Below, one piece after another: positions 34,065 through 47,100 of a stretch of 64,000 nt of DNA (positions are counted from its first letter, which is position 1; the number at the start of each line of letters is the position of its first letter). The DNA lies in the NCBI RefSeq assembly GCF_000003815.2, contig NC_049985.1, forward strand, positions 3,864,157-3,928,156, read 5' to 3'. Under the pieces are notes generated by a model. That model had not been told where the DNA came from, did no database searches, and was given only the letters and a program-made list of their open reading frames with translations. The translations under genes were made by a program, and so were the position numbers. The stretch is from Branchiostoma floridae. Its lineage: Eukaryota; Chordata; Leptocardii; Amphioxiformes; Branchiostomatidae.

Positions 34065-34204
34065 CACTGAAACTAGATGAAGTTTGTATAGAATAAGCCT
34101 AGAATTCATCCTACTCTAGCTCCGGTTTGCTACTATACTTCAATCATCTCCTTGGCTGAAAAGTTTGGCACCTCTTAGTAGAGAAATAATTGGAATTTAA
34201 ATAT

Positions 34205-34511
34205 TTCAATACAGGAAAGGCAAGTGACCTGATTGGCTCTGAGTCACACAGGTCTCATAATAGCATAGTATTAGTAAGTGGGTTGAAACAAACATGTGAA
34301 AGTTTGATCCCTGTTACAATGCTTCTGACAAGTGTTCCACACCAGGTGACATACAGGGCAGTGGTCATCTTCATTTCTGTAGCCCTTGAACCACACAAGC
34401 AAGTACTAAGCCAGAAAAAAGCAGAATGTACCGTTTTGAAAAAAAGTGTCTTTGGTATGACTTGACCTACCAAATGCAAGGCAAACACTCTACTCAATCG
34501 GCCACTGCACC
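34205..34511 (-). mobile_element. tRNA-derived SINE in the MRPL30 3' region
   Basis: On the minus strand the segment begins GGTGCAGTGGCCGATTGAGT, then AGAGTGTTTGCCTTGCA, like a tRNA 5' half with an A box. A non-tRNA body of about 200 bp with GACCACTGCCCTGTATGTCACC follows. The B box is degenerate. Boundaries are approximate. Confidence 0.5.
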
Positions 34512-34769
34512 TTTTACAAATCCAGTATACTGCTTGCCTTTGTGAATCTGTATCAGAATGTATACATATTTAAGTCATTTTTGACAGTTGCTTGTGACAG
34601 CATTAGAATTCGTGTTAGATCAGGCCTCAGTCATACATAAGTAAATACCATAGAAAAGATATCAGAGGACATCTCAACATGAATAAATCATGACAAGTCT
34701 GTATGTATTGTTCATGTGTTTCTTTTTCTTATTGTATTATTGGACCAAAATCTAGAAATGACATTTTTG

Positions 34770-34775
34770 AATAAA
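34770..34775 (+). other. poly(A) signal candidate for MRPL30
   Basis: AATAAA about 700 bp after the stop codon, in AT-rich sequence and after the SINE. A second AATAAAAAAAAA lies near 34895. Confidence 0.4.
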
Positions 34776-34779
34776 GAAG

Positions 34780-35964
34780 AGAATCCCTACCTACTGACCC
34801 TAATTTTTTCAGGACTGTAATGTAACTGTAAGGCCATGTTGATTTGATTATATGGGTGACATCCTCTGGAATTCAAAAACTGCTTTGAGCGTGCCAATAA
34901 AAAAAAAAGGTTTGACAAAAAAAAAAGCTGCCTGCATTATGAAATCTAAGTGGCCTGGAAGGTTGAACAAATGACTGAATATAGTAAACCAAACAATAGA
35001 TTCTTCAGTTTTGTTCTTTCACATCTTCTTTGACCTTGTAGTCTAGGCGATTGGTGCAAAAATTGTGCAAAATGTGGTAAAAGCATGAAACTTGGCACAA
35101 GTGTTCTATACAACAATAGAGACAATTCTAGGGGTGGTGCCAAAAGAAACCTGCTTTTACATGGCAACGGTTGCTAGGCAACCTTTTTTGCTTGGCAATG
35201 AGTATCTTAGGGAGTCATTGTCTTCATAATTACCTAAAAACGCCGTACTTTGGGGGCCAAATGTCTCAAAATTGGGTATTGTGGTAACCAAGACCCATTT
35301 CTTAAAAAAATTATTGTAATGTTCTATGACATCTGTATACGTTTTCCGATATTTATTTTTTGGATTCCACGGCATACACATTTGCTTATTCTAGAGCTGA
35401 GGCTGCTTCGTACAAATTAATGTATTGTTGAAAACTTTTTTTATTTACTTTGGAAACGGCCGAAAATCGCTGCGCGCAGGGATGTCATCCACATAATCGA
35501 ATCCACATGGCGTAAGGGGAATTTTTTTTTCATAGGCCTTATAACTGCACTGTATACAAACGGTCGGCTTGGACAGGTGGTCGGTTTGAAGATGCCCGAG
35601 GCATAGTATAAATGACCCAAAATAACCCAGACACGCGCATCCACCGCCACTTTTATTTTGAACATAACATCGTATGGCAGTCAAAATCCGACGCAAACTG
35701 GCCTATTTTGGCACAAAATCACGCTTGTTATCGAAAATCCATGACAGCTCAAGCCTCAAAATGACGACACGGTCGTTATGGGCAGGGATTTAGCCTTTTG
35801 TGGTCCTAATTTTTGGCGGTCGTGTTGGCCAAGTGGTCGTCTTGAAAAGGTCACTTATACTTACTTAATTATCGGGGCCAAGAAAAAAGCGGTCGTAATG
35901 ACCAGGTGGTCGGTTTGAAGAGGTGGTCGCTGTACTTCCCCCCATGTGTCTCCAAATCCATTTT
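34780..35964. other. intergenic with decayed repeat sequence
   Basis: No gene. The part 35540-35945 repeats the phrase AGGTGGTCGGTTTGAAGA twice in the same direction (near 35575 and 35905) and looks like a decayed DNA transposon fragment of unclear class, with no matching left terminus found. Confidence 0.4.
35170..35182. promoter_or_regulatory. X-box-like RFX site
   Basis: GTTGCTAGGCAAC is a near-palindromic match to the RFX X-box (GTNRCC-N-RGYAAC type), within ATGGCAACGGTTGCTAGGCA. It could also be part of a repeat family. Confidence 0.35.
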
Positions 35965-36018
35965 GGAACAAATGGAACATTTGGAACAAATGGAACATTT
36001 GGAACAAATGGAACATTT
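35965..36018. repeat. 18-bp tandem repeat, three perfect copies
   Basis: GGAACAAATGGAACATTT repeated three times exactly. Confidence 0.95.
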
Positions 36019-36085
36019 GGACGCCATTGGTTGGAAGTAGGGGGACATCGACCAATCATGGACCGGTCGACCCGAAACAGAATTG

Positions 36086-36097
36086 CAAGATGGCGGC
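36086..36097 (+). promoter_or_regulatory. second perfect TISU/YY1-type motif
   Basis: CAAGATGGCGGC. The ATG at 36090 starts MAASCFVQGVY and a donor-like GTGAGT follows at 36126, but no downstream plus-strand exon could be found before the tRNA and SREBP genes. Confidence 0.3.
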
Positions 36098-36622
36098 TAG
36101 TTGTTTTGTGCAAGGCGTGTATCAGTGAGTATTGACGGTAATGTCTGTTTTATTGGTGATGGATATTAACCGAAAGAACACGTAACAGATAAAGGAACGT
36201 AGTCTGGCGTATATAGATATGTGCTGTCTCCGTGTCGGGCCAGATTTGGCGGCTTTTCATATGAAACATCATGAAACTCCAGTTGGGTCGGCGAAAGTTA
36301 CCTCCGTCTAGTGGTCTCTAGTCAGTCTTGAAGCTAGCTTTCATTTCATGGCTGGAAAATCTACTCAACGTAAATTGCAAGCAAGTCAGGTAATGATGTA
36401 CATACTAAAAATCCTTGCATACTGGTATGCGTGTTTGCTAGTCGCCGTATAATACAATTGTACTGCGTTGTTACTAGTACGGCCATGAGGTTATGACCAG
36501 TGTTTTTTTTGTAGATTTAGAAATGAAATGGAAAAAAATAGATATAAATAAGATTTAATCTGTCTGTAAGGCAAATAACAGAACGATTTCACAGGTAAGA
36601 AGAAAAAAATGAAAAGAGAAGT

Positions 36623-36695
36623 CGCCCGATGTGGGGCTCGAACCCACGACCCTGGGATTAAGAGTCCCATGCTCTACCGACTGAGCTAACCGGGC
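36623..36695 (-). tRNA. tRNA-Lys(CTT)
   Basis: Minus-strand cloverleaf of 73 nt. Acceptor GCCCGGT pairs with ATCGGGC, with G as the discriminator base. The D arm has the A box TAGCTCAGTCGG, the anticodon loop is CTCTTAA (anticodon CTT), and the T arm has GTGGGTTCGAGCCCCAC. No intron. An oligo-T run (TCTTTTC, then T7) follows within 20-30 nt and would terminate RNA polymerase III. It is a single copy here. Confidence 0.97.
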
Positions 36696-38178
36696 TTTCT
36701 GGCGGAGGGCGTACGCATGCGTATATATTGCATGCATATTTTGTCACGTGATGTTAACGTTGATGACTTCCATTTTTGACAGAAACTGTGTTTTCCTTAC
36801 AATTTTCGTAAGTAAGGAAAAAACATTCATTCCTGGCATAGTTTGTAAACAGATCTACGGAGTTTGTCGACTGAAAGAAGACTGAAACATGTTCTGAGGT
36901 GTGACTGTAATTTTCAAAAGCTACGCCAGATGGCGCCCGTTTCCGGTGTTACCTGGCTCACAAAGCAGATGTTGGAGTAGAAAATCGTAACGCACTTTCA
37001 GATTTTTTTTCTTTGACAGTCCCAATCATAAGGGTTTACCACGTATCTGCTACGAGAGAAATACTATTTCTGACTTTCCTACAGTATGAATTATCCAAGC
37101 CTTCTGCACGAATTTGTAATTAACTTTGGCTTATCATTATCATCCTCTAATAAGCCTGGGTGTTTCCAAAACAATATGAATTTTTACGATTAATATATCG
37201 ATCAATATCCAGGATCTATCTGACCTTTGGATCATCAATTTCACTTCGATAGGTCTTGATTGGAACATGGTTAGACTGTATGTCTGGCTACAATCAATTT
37301 CGGCATCTTTGGTCTGTAATTTAGTTCATGCATATGATGCTGTTTACTGTACTTAATATTTACGGAATTGTGAGTCTGCTAAAATTTAAGGTTGTTCTGA
37401 TCAGCATTGTGTGAATAGACATTTCCAGAAGTCCTGAGTTTTCTTACTTTCCTTTAGTGAGTTTCCTTAACATATTTGTGGAATACTTATTAACATTTGT
37501 CTTCAGTATCTCTTCTACTTTACTTTGACACAGGAATGCTGTAATTCCTCTTTACTCTTGCTGGGCTACAGACTATCAAAACATAGAATAGAAAAAAGAA
37601 AACATAGAACAAGCAAGGCAATACACATGCAACCAGGTCAACTTTTCATATCTTTTACTTTCACACATCCAGTGTGGTTCATTCTGAGGTACAAAACAAG
37701 ATATACAAACTAGATCAACATGTCATATCACATACTTTATCACAGATCAAATACTGAATCAGTTCAGTACTCGCCAAGAAAATAAATTTCACTTCAAGAA
37801 TGCTTGATTTAGCTTTATAATTCCATCCATTGATACTTTTTACTATCAAAATTGCAACTGAAAAACTCTGACTCATGATAAGTACTTGCACGTTTTGCAC
37901 AGATATTCTTTCACAATAAGTTAACACAAAACTTGATACATACTATTTCTGAACTTTTTCTTTAACTTAACTATCCACTGAGTTTAGACCAGGGCTATCC
38001 CCAGCGTTTAATTTTATTCCATCCCACTTTATGTTTGGTAGCCCATGTTGTTATTTTTCATCAATGATGTCAGGAATTTTGGACTACATTGGACAAAATT
38101 TTTTGTTCATCTCAATGTGCAACTTTCTGTCCTGAACACAGCCCTGGTTTGGTCCATGGCTCATTTTGGAACATTGTC
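36696..38178. other. intergenic between tRNA and SREBP 3' end
   Basis: No gene. The SREBP 3' UTR reads leftward from 38178; a minus-strand AATAAA (TTTATT at 38013-38018) about 160 bp past the stop is the best poly(A) signal. Confidence 0.5.
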
Positions 38179-41100
38179 TCAGCTTGAGACTGGCGACACG
38201 TTTAGCTGTAGGATCATCTGCTGGCAGTCTTGTAGCGCCCGGCGATCACCGAGGTGCTCTAACGTCTGCGCCGCCTCGCTGAGCATGCTTGCACGGAGCC
38301 CGGGGGACGAGAGAACGGGCGCGGGGAGGTGCTTACACGCCATCATCAGCGCAGACGCACGCTCACGCTCGCCGATCTGGAAGGATGTGGTGTCACCTGT
38401 GGAAAATACAGAATTCAGGTAAGTTTTTTCCTTAACTAACAACAAATTTTATTTAGGACTTTCAATGCTACTAGCAGACTTTTTTTCCCACATGTTCAGA
38501 AAGTATACAGCAACAAATTCAATTCAATTTAAAAGAGTACTTAGGGGGAACAAAGAAATATTAGAAGAGGTCTTCAGTCAAAATTGCTGAAGACGACCAC
38601 TCAGGGACCGATGAAATCTGGTCTATTCTAAGGGGCTTCCTAGTAGTGATCAAATTGGTCAGATGTAGGAGTGATATCCAAGGACACTGACCTTTCTGTG
38701 AGATGTTTCGTCTTCTCAGACTGCGGTCAAGGAGCTGCTGGGTGCGGGCGGGGCTGGCACCTGCCATGAGACGTGCTGTGGCTTCATGGAGGAACACCTG
38801 CAGACATGAGGGAAAGACATCCACTTTAATATGGGTAAACACTTCATTGTAACTGAGAACTCATCACAGTATATGCACAAATTTGATTCTTCATCTAAAC
38901 AAAAAACTTCATGCAAGTCTTAAGTGATTTTCTATTGTTAACTAATTGCAGGGTTAACAACTGATGTAACTGTTGGCCTGTTGCACAAGGTTTTGTAGCA
39001 CAGTAGAATCCTTAATTCTTGGGAAATAATTTCATGGTAGTAGGAGATGAGAGTTTTTGCAGCATTTCAAGTTTGCTGCTGAACCAATACATTGGAAATG
39101 CATACTCAGTGTAATAATTTCACAGTACTGCTAAAATTTACAATAGTTAACAGTAGTTTACATGGTAACTTTACCATGACAGCTCAAAGTTGAGACTGTT
39201 AACCTACCCGTGACAGTGCAGGTTTGAGTCCCTGTGCGATCTTCCTCAGACTGGCCAGGTCCTCCTGGAAGCCGTGAAGCTCGGTCGGTCGGGCGCAGCT
39301 GGCACCAATGGGACCGCTGTTACACGCCACCTGCCACACTGCCGTCCGTGTCGACAGCAACCAATCACAAACCAGCAACTGGACCGCCTGTAGAACATCA
39401 AAGGAATGACATCGTGAGATTTCTGTTTGTTTACTTTATCCATTAGTTATGATTCTTTTGTCTCCGTATCATCCTACTCATGAATACAATAATGTATAAA
39501 ACATGCATGCCACTCTAAAGCTACCAACAATTCAATCACAAGATGCGTGGAGTAAGCAGCAACTTATTCCAAACTTAAAGCTTCACCTAAAGTCATTCTT
39601 AATTTGAGTTGACCTGTACTATTGGTAAGTCCAATGTTTGTGTTGCCTGTTGGAAATACACTTAAACTCTGACCCAGAAATGCTACTGGCTGTATTTATC
39701 TTAAAATTATTAAGTTATAGGTTCTTCCTACACTGTATTTTTCATACAATCAAGTCTTAGAGGCTACTTGCATTGTCCTTGCATTGCAACCATGTCTGAG
39801 CTGCACTGCTGTTACATTGCACTTCCTTTGTGCACATGCAATGCAACTACAATGCACCTCAGCCACAGAAAAGGCGATGTGCACTGCACACATCATGTCA
39901 GCCGCCGACACCCTGGGGGAACTGGTGCAGCTGCATGTTCCAGGTGCACTGCAATAAAACTGGTGTAATCTGCTGCAAATCAGAAAAGTGGTGCACTTTG
40001 GCATGACAGCCAGTGCAAAGGTAACAACACCATAGGTTCATTGTAGACAACTAGTGCACCGCAAAATAGGGACTGCCATAATAAAGTTCAATTTCATCTT
40101 TTATTCCAATTTTATCCTAAGAACCTTTTATTCTAATTTTATCCTAAGAACCCTTCTTATTGTCCTCGGTTCTACTCTAAGTACATAGTGGTCTGTTCCT
40201 GCCTCTGGGCTGCACTGCAGTTACATTGCACTTCTGTGTTGCACATGCAATGCAACTACAATGCACCCTAGCAACAGGTGTTCTCTCTCTCAGAGTTTTT
40301 TCCCTCTTAGCCATTACACCTTGATCTAGAACTAGCTTTTAACTTATAAAATTACATTCATACCAAGAGTTTAAGTCAATCAAGCCAGCTACTATCCTTT
40401 TCATTGGAAAAATAAAGTTGGAAAAGCCTACTCTATTTATCAATACCAGTATGTACATCTTTCAACAGGCTAGTGACATCTTCCAAATTACACCAACACA
40501 AAACTGCTCAAAACACATTTCGAAGACTAAAAACTAAAACGGCAAGGTTTCTTAATAAACAGACGACTTTATTCCTACCTGCTTGGAAGCCTGTTGTTCA
40601 TTGGTGGTTGCCATGCCAATGCTGTGTCGGAGCAGCGCCCCTGCCTTGTCACAGTACAGGAGACAGCTGTGACTGTTGTCCTCCCCTCCGCTCAACAGCA
40701 GCCGACGAGCACGGAAGGCAGACAGCACCGCTTTGGGCAGCATATCCCTGCAAGATTTTAAAAAATACGAAATGATTTAACACATGAAGGAAAAGATAAA
40801 AATTTTATCTGAAGTCTAAGAATGAAGTAGCCTGATTAAATCTCGCTTATAGAAGCCCGCCAAACCTCCGCGGGGAGGGGCCAGTTACAGCCCTGGACAG
40901 CGGAGTTTGTGTTACACAGACTAATAATGAAGCAATTGAAAAACATTTGCCGAAATAGAAAAGGATTCAACTTTTTTGAGAGAAGTCTAAAGAAACAATT
41001 ATAAAGACAAAACCAAAACATTCAATTTTAATGATAATCTCAATGAAGCAAAGACTTGGAAAGGATGTTTAGAAAGTAATGCTTACTCAGATTGGTCCAG

Positions 41101-44100
41101 TTGCTTGGGAAGACTGTCCACCACCGCGTAGTGTCTCTCAGCTGCCTCATCTTCCCCGACCAGCCAATAGCAGGCCACGCTCAGGACAGAGTACCACCAC
41201 TTTCCCACGGCGTCCACGCCTGGCATGGTCGCCATGCTGGAGGATATGGTGAAGGTGACATGCTTGGAGGAGCCAGCGGAGTCCGCACACTCGCTCAGGA
41301 GCTGCAGGTACTCCTGGGTGTCTGTCAGCTGGGTGCAACTGTGAGGAGACGACATGTTTAGCATCATCAGGGTAGTTATATAGCAAACTTTTGCACACAG
41401 AAGCATATGTAAGTATGTACATTTGTATGGCAACATATGCTGCATTCAAAAAGGTGACACGAAACAGGAAAATAGATTGCATTCCAAGTTCATAAGCCCA
41501 AAAAGGTCATTTTTGGTACGAGTCCTCTCAATCATTGGGCGACTTTCAATGGCCCGATTTTCACAGCAGAGCACCAAGCCAAAAGTATGCCTGATACCCT
41601 TGTGATTCTTCTTAAGTTAAGAGGCTTTCAAGCGATGAACAATATCAGATAAAGGAAACAACAGTCAATAACCTCCAAGACAGAGCACAAAACATTTTAC
41701 TGAAATAAACAAAGCTTGTCCTGCTTACCTGACAGGTTTGTCTTCAGTGTCTGCTGTTGCGATGGAGGGGTTGTTGTTGTTAGTGTTGGAAGGTGTGACC
41801 AACGAGTACAGGGCCTTCTCCAACATGTGCTCCCGGAACGCTTGGCTCAGGTGGGACAGAGGATCAACTGAAAAATTACACAAAAACATTCCCATAAATT
41901 CAAACTCTTGGCTTTAATTCATAATACTTAAATGCAGAAAGTTAAAATGTAAAATACATCGCTAACATTGCTTTTGAATAGAGTAAGCAGCTTTCAGCTA
42001 TATACATGTCCACGCATTACTGAAAATTCATTTCTTTTCAGAAGGATTTAATTTCTTAGCAGAAAGTGAAAGGATGTTTTTCAAGGGGCTTTAAGTATGC
42101 ATTTGAAACAATTCTGTAGATTTTTGTAAAATACATACTTAGGGTTTACCCCAAAACAAGGCTCACTCAGGGAGCCACTCACACATTTTGGGTTACCATA
42201 CTGGATTGTGACGACAGATGTTTGTTTACTTTTGATTTGAAAACTTTTAGATGCTAAGAAAACCACTGCTAATAATCCAAGACTTATAGATTAAGTGTTC
42301 CCTTCCTTACCTGGGTTTCCTGTGGAGCTGAACATGCTGTCCTTCTCCTGGAAGCTCCAGTCTCCATCCACGAAGAAGCGGTGTCCCAGCGGGTGGAAGA
42401 GCCACTGTAGCGACGCGGGAGTCTCCTCTCCGCGTGAGCTGCACACCTGTCGCGCCAGGCTCAGGAAGTAACGCTGGAAAACACAACAGAATAGACCATA
42501 AATTTACTCATTTTCACAAGGATTTTATTTTGCTTTAGAAGGGAAATTTTTGTAATGTTTGAATTTCTTCCTAGAAGTGAACTGCACTGTGGCAATACAG
42601 AACACATATTCACGGTGTCATGATAAACTAAAAGAAAATGTAGAGCTCAGAATGGTCGAAATCTGCTTTCTACAACTTGCCACTACTACTAATACTATAA
42701 CCTGAATTTTTGCCAAACAGTATTATTTTTCATGCATTCTTTAACTTTCCATTGCATAATAGGCTCTTTTATGCACTGAAAACACTACATAGAGTGATAG
42801 ACAAAGACAATGTTCTTGGATAACATTTTTGAGAGTAACACTTACAGCGAGGAAGTGCATCCTCTCTGGGAAGTTCTTCCTGACACAGAGGGCAGCCGTG
42901 ATGTAGATCTCAGCCACAGACTCGCAGCTCAGCTTCTCCTCTGCACACTCAGCCAGGTTCACAGCACAGAGAGCCATGTGGATGGCAGCCAGCCGACCAC
43001 ACGGGAGGTGATCTAACATTAAAAAAAAATATTGTAATTAGATCTTTTATTTATAGGACACTGATGCTTGCAACTGCTGGCAAGTTAGTCCAGTATACAC
43101 AAAGAAAAGCTAATAAAATAGCACAACAAAGGTATCTAAAAAGACATCCAGATCAAGCTGGAGCCTAAACTCTTATTTCTAGAGGACATATCAATCGCAT
43201 TTAACATCTCACATTACATACTACTAATAACATGGAAAAGTAAATCACTTGGCGAAAAAGAGCCTGTAATCTCGAGACAAGAAAAAGAAAGTGTTTAAGG
43301 TGACAGATACTATATCTATAGATCAAGGTTTTCTGTCCTTACCTGTCATGTGCATCTGGTGCAGTTTGTGGTACACCAGTGCCGCATCCCGCGCTGACGT
43401 CTTCCCGTGCTCCTTCCCGACGCCACGCCCGGCCCAGCCTGCCAGCCAGCGCCCGATCCACATCCGCTGGAGACCCTGCCGCAGCACGTTCCAGAACAGG
43501 CTGGAGGCCAGGTCGAACTTGGACGTGGGAAGCGGGCGGCCGATCGCGGTCAGACTGATCCGGAGATGCTGCGTGGCTGAAGCGTAATCACCCTGGAAAC
43601 AAAAGATTGACATTTCATTCCTCAAAACTTCATCTCCACTTCATCATCACATGAATATTTTTCATTTCTTTCCAGTGAAGCAATTACTTTTTTTGAAAAG
43701 ATTTTATCCATACCAAATAAAAAAGCTAAGTAATTGTCTTGTTTTCAGCTACAATGTAGGTGGGGTGAATGCCATTTAATGCAAATAATTCAACTTCACT
43801 GTTTCAAATCTTCACACATACTGGCACTTTTTCCAGTCAAGCAATTACTTTTTTGAAAAGATGCTACCACTCACTACCCACATCAAATAAACATGTATGC
43901 AGTTGTCCTACTTTCAGTTACAATGTAGGTGGGCTAAATGCACAGAAATAGATCAGATCTCCAAAGAAACAAAAGGGGATCCTTACCCTGGAGATGTCCA
44001 CCTCGGCCTGCTTGTGGTGCCTCCAGAACGTGGTAGAGGCCTTGGTTCGGGGGACAGTAACTGGTTCACCATACACGAGAATCCGCGTCAGCACCCCCAA

Positions 44101-47100
44101 CACCACCACCGTGTTGAGCAGCCACAACCACAGCGTGGGGAACAACCACTCCTGCCAGCTGAGCTCTACAGCTGTTGAAGAACAGACAAACATTAGAAAA
44201 CTTGCAGAACAGATCATCTAACACTATACAACAAGCTGCTTCCATGAGTGTAGCCAAAAAGAGGCAAAATAAAAGCAGTGATATCTTATGGCCTCGTTGT
44301 AAGTCATTTCTGACACGTTAGTAGTGTGACTGGTTAGGAGACATTCTAGGCAGAAATGTTAGAAAGATAATCGTTTTTATATTGTTCTTACCTGATACGT
44401 CGCCCTGCAGAGTACGTCCTCCCGTGTGCGCCTGCATGTAGTCAGCACCGATACCAGCACCACCGCCGACACCGCCGAACAGTGTGCCAAACGGGTTGAA
44501 GGCCAGACAGGCAAACATGAAGACACAGAGGGCAACCCTGGTGCGGTCAAGCAAGCCGCAGGGATTGAAGGCATCTTCCTCCTTTTTCACCTGGTCGAAA
44601 TAAAATAAAAAAGCGCTACTGTCAATTCATTTATTTTCATTTGGGATTACTTCCTTGATAGGAGTAGAAATAGGGTTTTTGCAATGATGCAAAATGCAGT
44701 CTAAGAATACATATTTGCAGCATCTTGAAGATAATAATCATTGGAGACTTTTACTCTTGGACCAGAAAAAAATCAGCATGTCAACATTGAAAGGCAGAAC
44801 GAAGTTAACAACAACAATAACAGCATCCCTACCTTAATGCTCTCAGGGCTGCCAGGCTCAGAGTCGCTGCTGCACTCTGACAGGTACCGCCGAGGGGAGC
44901 CAGTTTCAGATGATGGAGGCGTCAGCATGTCTAGAGTCTCCACCTTCGCTTCATTCTGTCCTCCTACCACCAACTCTGACAAGGAGGCTAGATCATAAAC
45001 AATACATAAGATAAGCTTACATCATCATAATAAAGACAAAAATGGCAACAAAGTGAGCAAAAAAGGGGAAAACATGTAAGGACTGGAGACAAGCCTACCT
45101 CTCTTCTGAAGTGCCATCTTGAGTTGCAGATTCTCCTGTTTGAGTTTGTTGATGATCTTTTCCTGGTGGTGGATGTGGTCAATGGCTTTCCTCAGGACTC
45201 CAGCTTTGTTCATCTGTGGTGTGAGAAGCACAACTCATGGTTTAAAAACTTCCAATCCAAAACAATGTTTTATTTTTGTTAGAATTTGATTTTACGATTC
45301 AGTTGGAGGGAAGTTTTGCAGTGTTTTAAGGTCAGTGAAGAAAATACCAGTTAAGTACATCTGTGGAAATAAAACCTCAAAGAATTGTGGAAGATTTTCT
45401 GTAGATCTATTTGCAATTTTCTCAGCATGCAGCTGAAAACAGATGCAATGTTTACAAACCTTTGCCTCTTCTCCAACGACCAGGTTTTTCAGCTCAATGA
45501 TCTTGTCGTTGATGCTGCTACGGTAGCGCTTCTCAATAGCGTTGTGGGAGGACCGCTTCTCCACCTTCTGAACAGGAGACGCCGGTTTCGCCACTGTGAG
45601 TCGATTGATGGGCAGCTTCTCCGCGTCGATGATCATTGGAATGGTGGTGGTTAGAATGGTGTTGCCGTTGACAACGGCCGTTTGTAGCGGAGTGGACACT
45701 GTGGCTGTTGTGGCTGTGGAGCATGTTGACGAGTCGGTTTTGATGATTGATAGTACCTGGGGCTGGATGACCACCTGGGAAAACAAGGATATGTATTTTA
45801 GTACAACAATATACAACACTGACTGTGCAACTAGATATGACTTGATCTTTTACATTAATTATCAGTAACTTCAATAAAACATTATACAACTATGTCTTTC
45901 ACATGTTTCTCCCTTGTCACCAGCCATACATTAAATCTATTTTGGCATTTGTGGTAGGAGAAGAATGGGGCATTCACAGCATTATACAGTACAACACTCA
46001 CAGTTGAAACAATTTTGTAGCTCTGTACTGTAGTGATACAATAGGAAGGCATACTCGCCAAACATGACTTCGCCGTTGAGAGGTCACTGCAAACATTTCC
46101 AAATTTACAGTATGCTGCACCTAAATCCTAATTGCAAACAACACTTACTATGCGCAGTATGTGGTTTATCATCTGAGAACTGAGAACAATTTTTGAAAGT
46201 TCCAACCCACCTGGTGAATCTGTCCCTGTTGCTGTACTGGTTGTGGAGACGGCGCCTGGCTGGCAGGAGACAGCTGCGGTTGTCTCTGCACCTGCTGTAG
46301 CTGCGGAGATGTACTCTGGGGCTGGTACAGCTGCTGTTGCTGTGTCACCTGCACGCCGTTGTTGGGACTGAAGCTCCCGCTCCGCTGCGAGTTGAGGAGG
46401 TTCTGAAGCGAGACGTTCTGTGCGTTCCCGTAATGCTGTAGTGTTGCGGTGTCCTGCTGGGGTTGGGGCTGTTGTTGCTGCTGTGGTAATGTAGGGTTCA
46501 TGTTGGAGGTGAAGTTGAACTGGTCCCTAGGGGGTGAGATGGGGGGAGACAGGAGGCTGGAGGTGTCCTGACCGCCCACCAGCGGGTCGAGAGCTGCATT
46601 GAGAAGGAAGTCTCCATTTCCATCTCCAAACTGCTGCAGCATGTCTGTGAAGAATGAAACAATAATACTTAATTTCCGTCTTTACATCTAGAAACACAAA
46701 TTTTAGATGAAACAATTTTTGCTTGACACCTTGTAAAAAAACATGTAGTGCTGGAACTTCAATATTGTACCTTTACACACACCTGAATCTGTCTTATAGT
46801 ACTTATAGATTGAGTATCATGTCAATCCCTTCCCTCGCCGCAAAATCAAATCAACCACTTTATCAAAACCTAAAGTCTACTAGCGGCAATCTATTGAATT
46901 TGATAAAGCTAAATGCAATGAACTGAATATCAGAAGTCTAATGAATAAGAAAGCCTCCACAAAAAAATGTGACACATTCAATGCAAGTCCTAATACTTAG
47001 AAATAAAATTACAAGACAAGATATCATAAAATAAATAGTCCTGCATGAACAACCTTACAACTGACAAAATCAATCTAATGGAAAGGAAAACTGTTACCTG

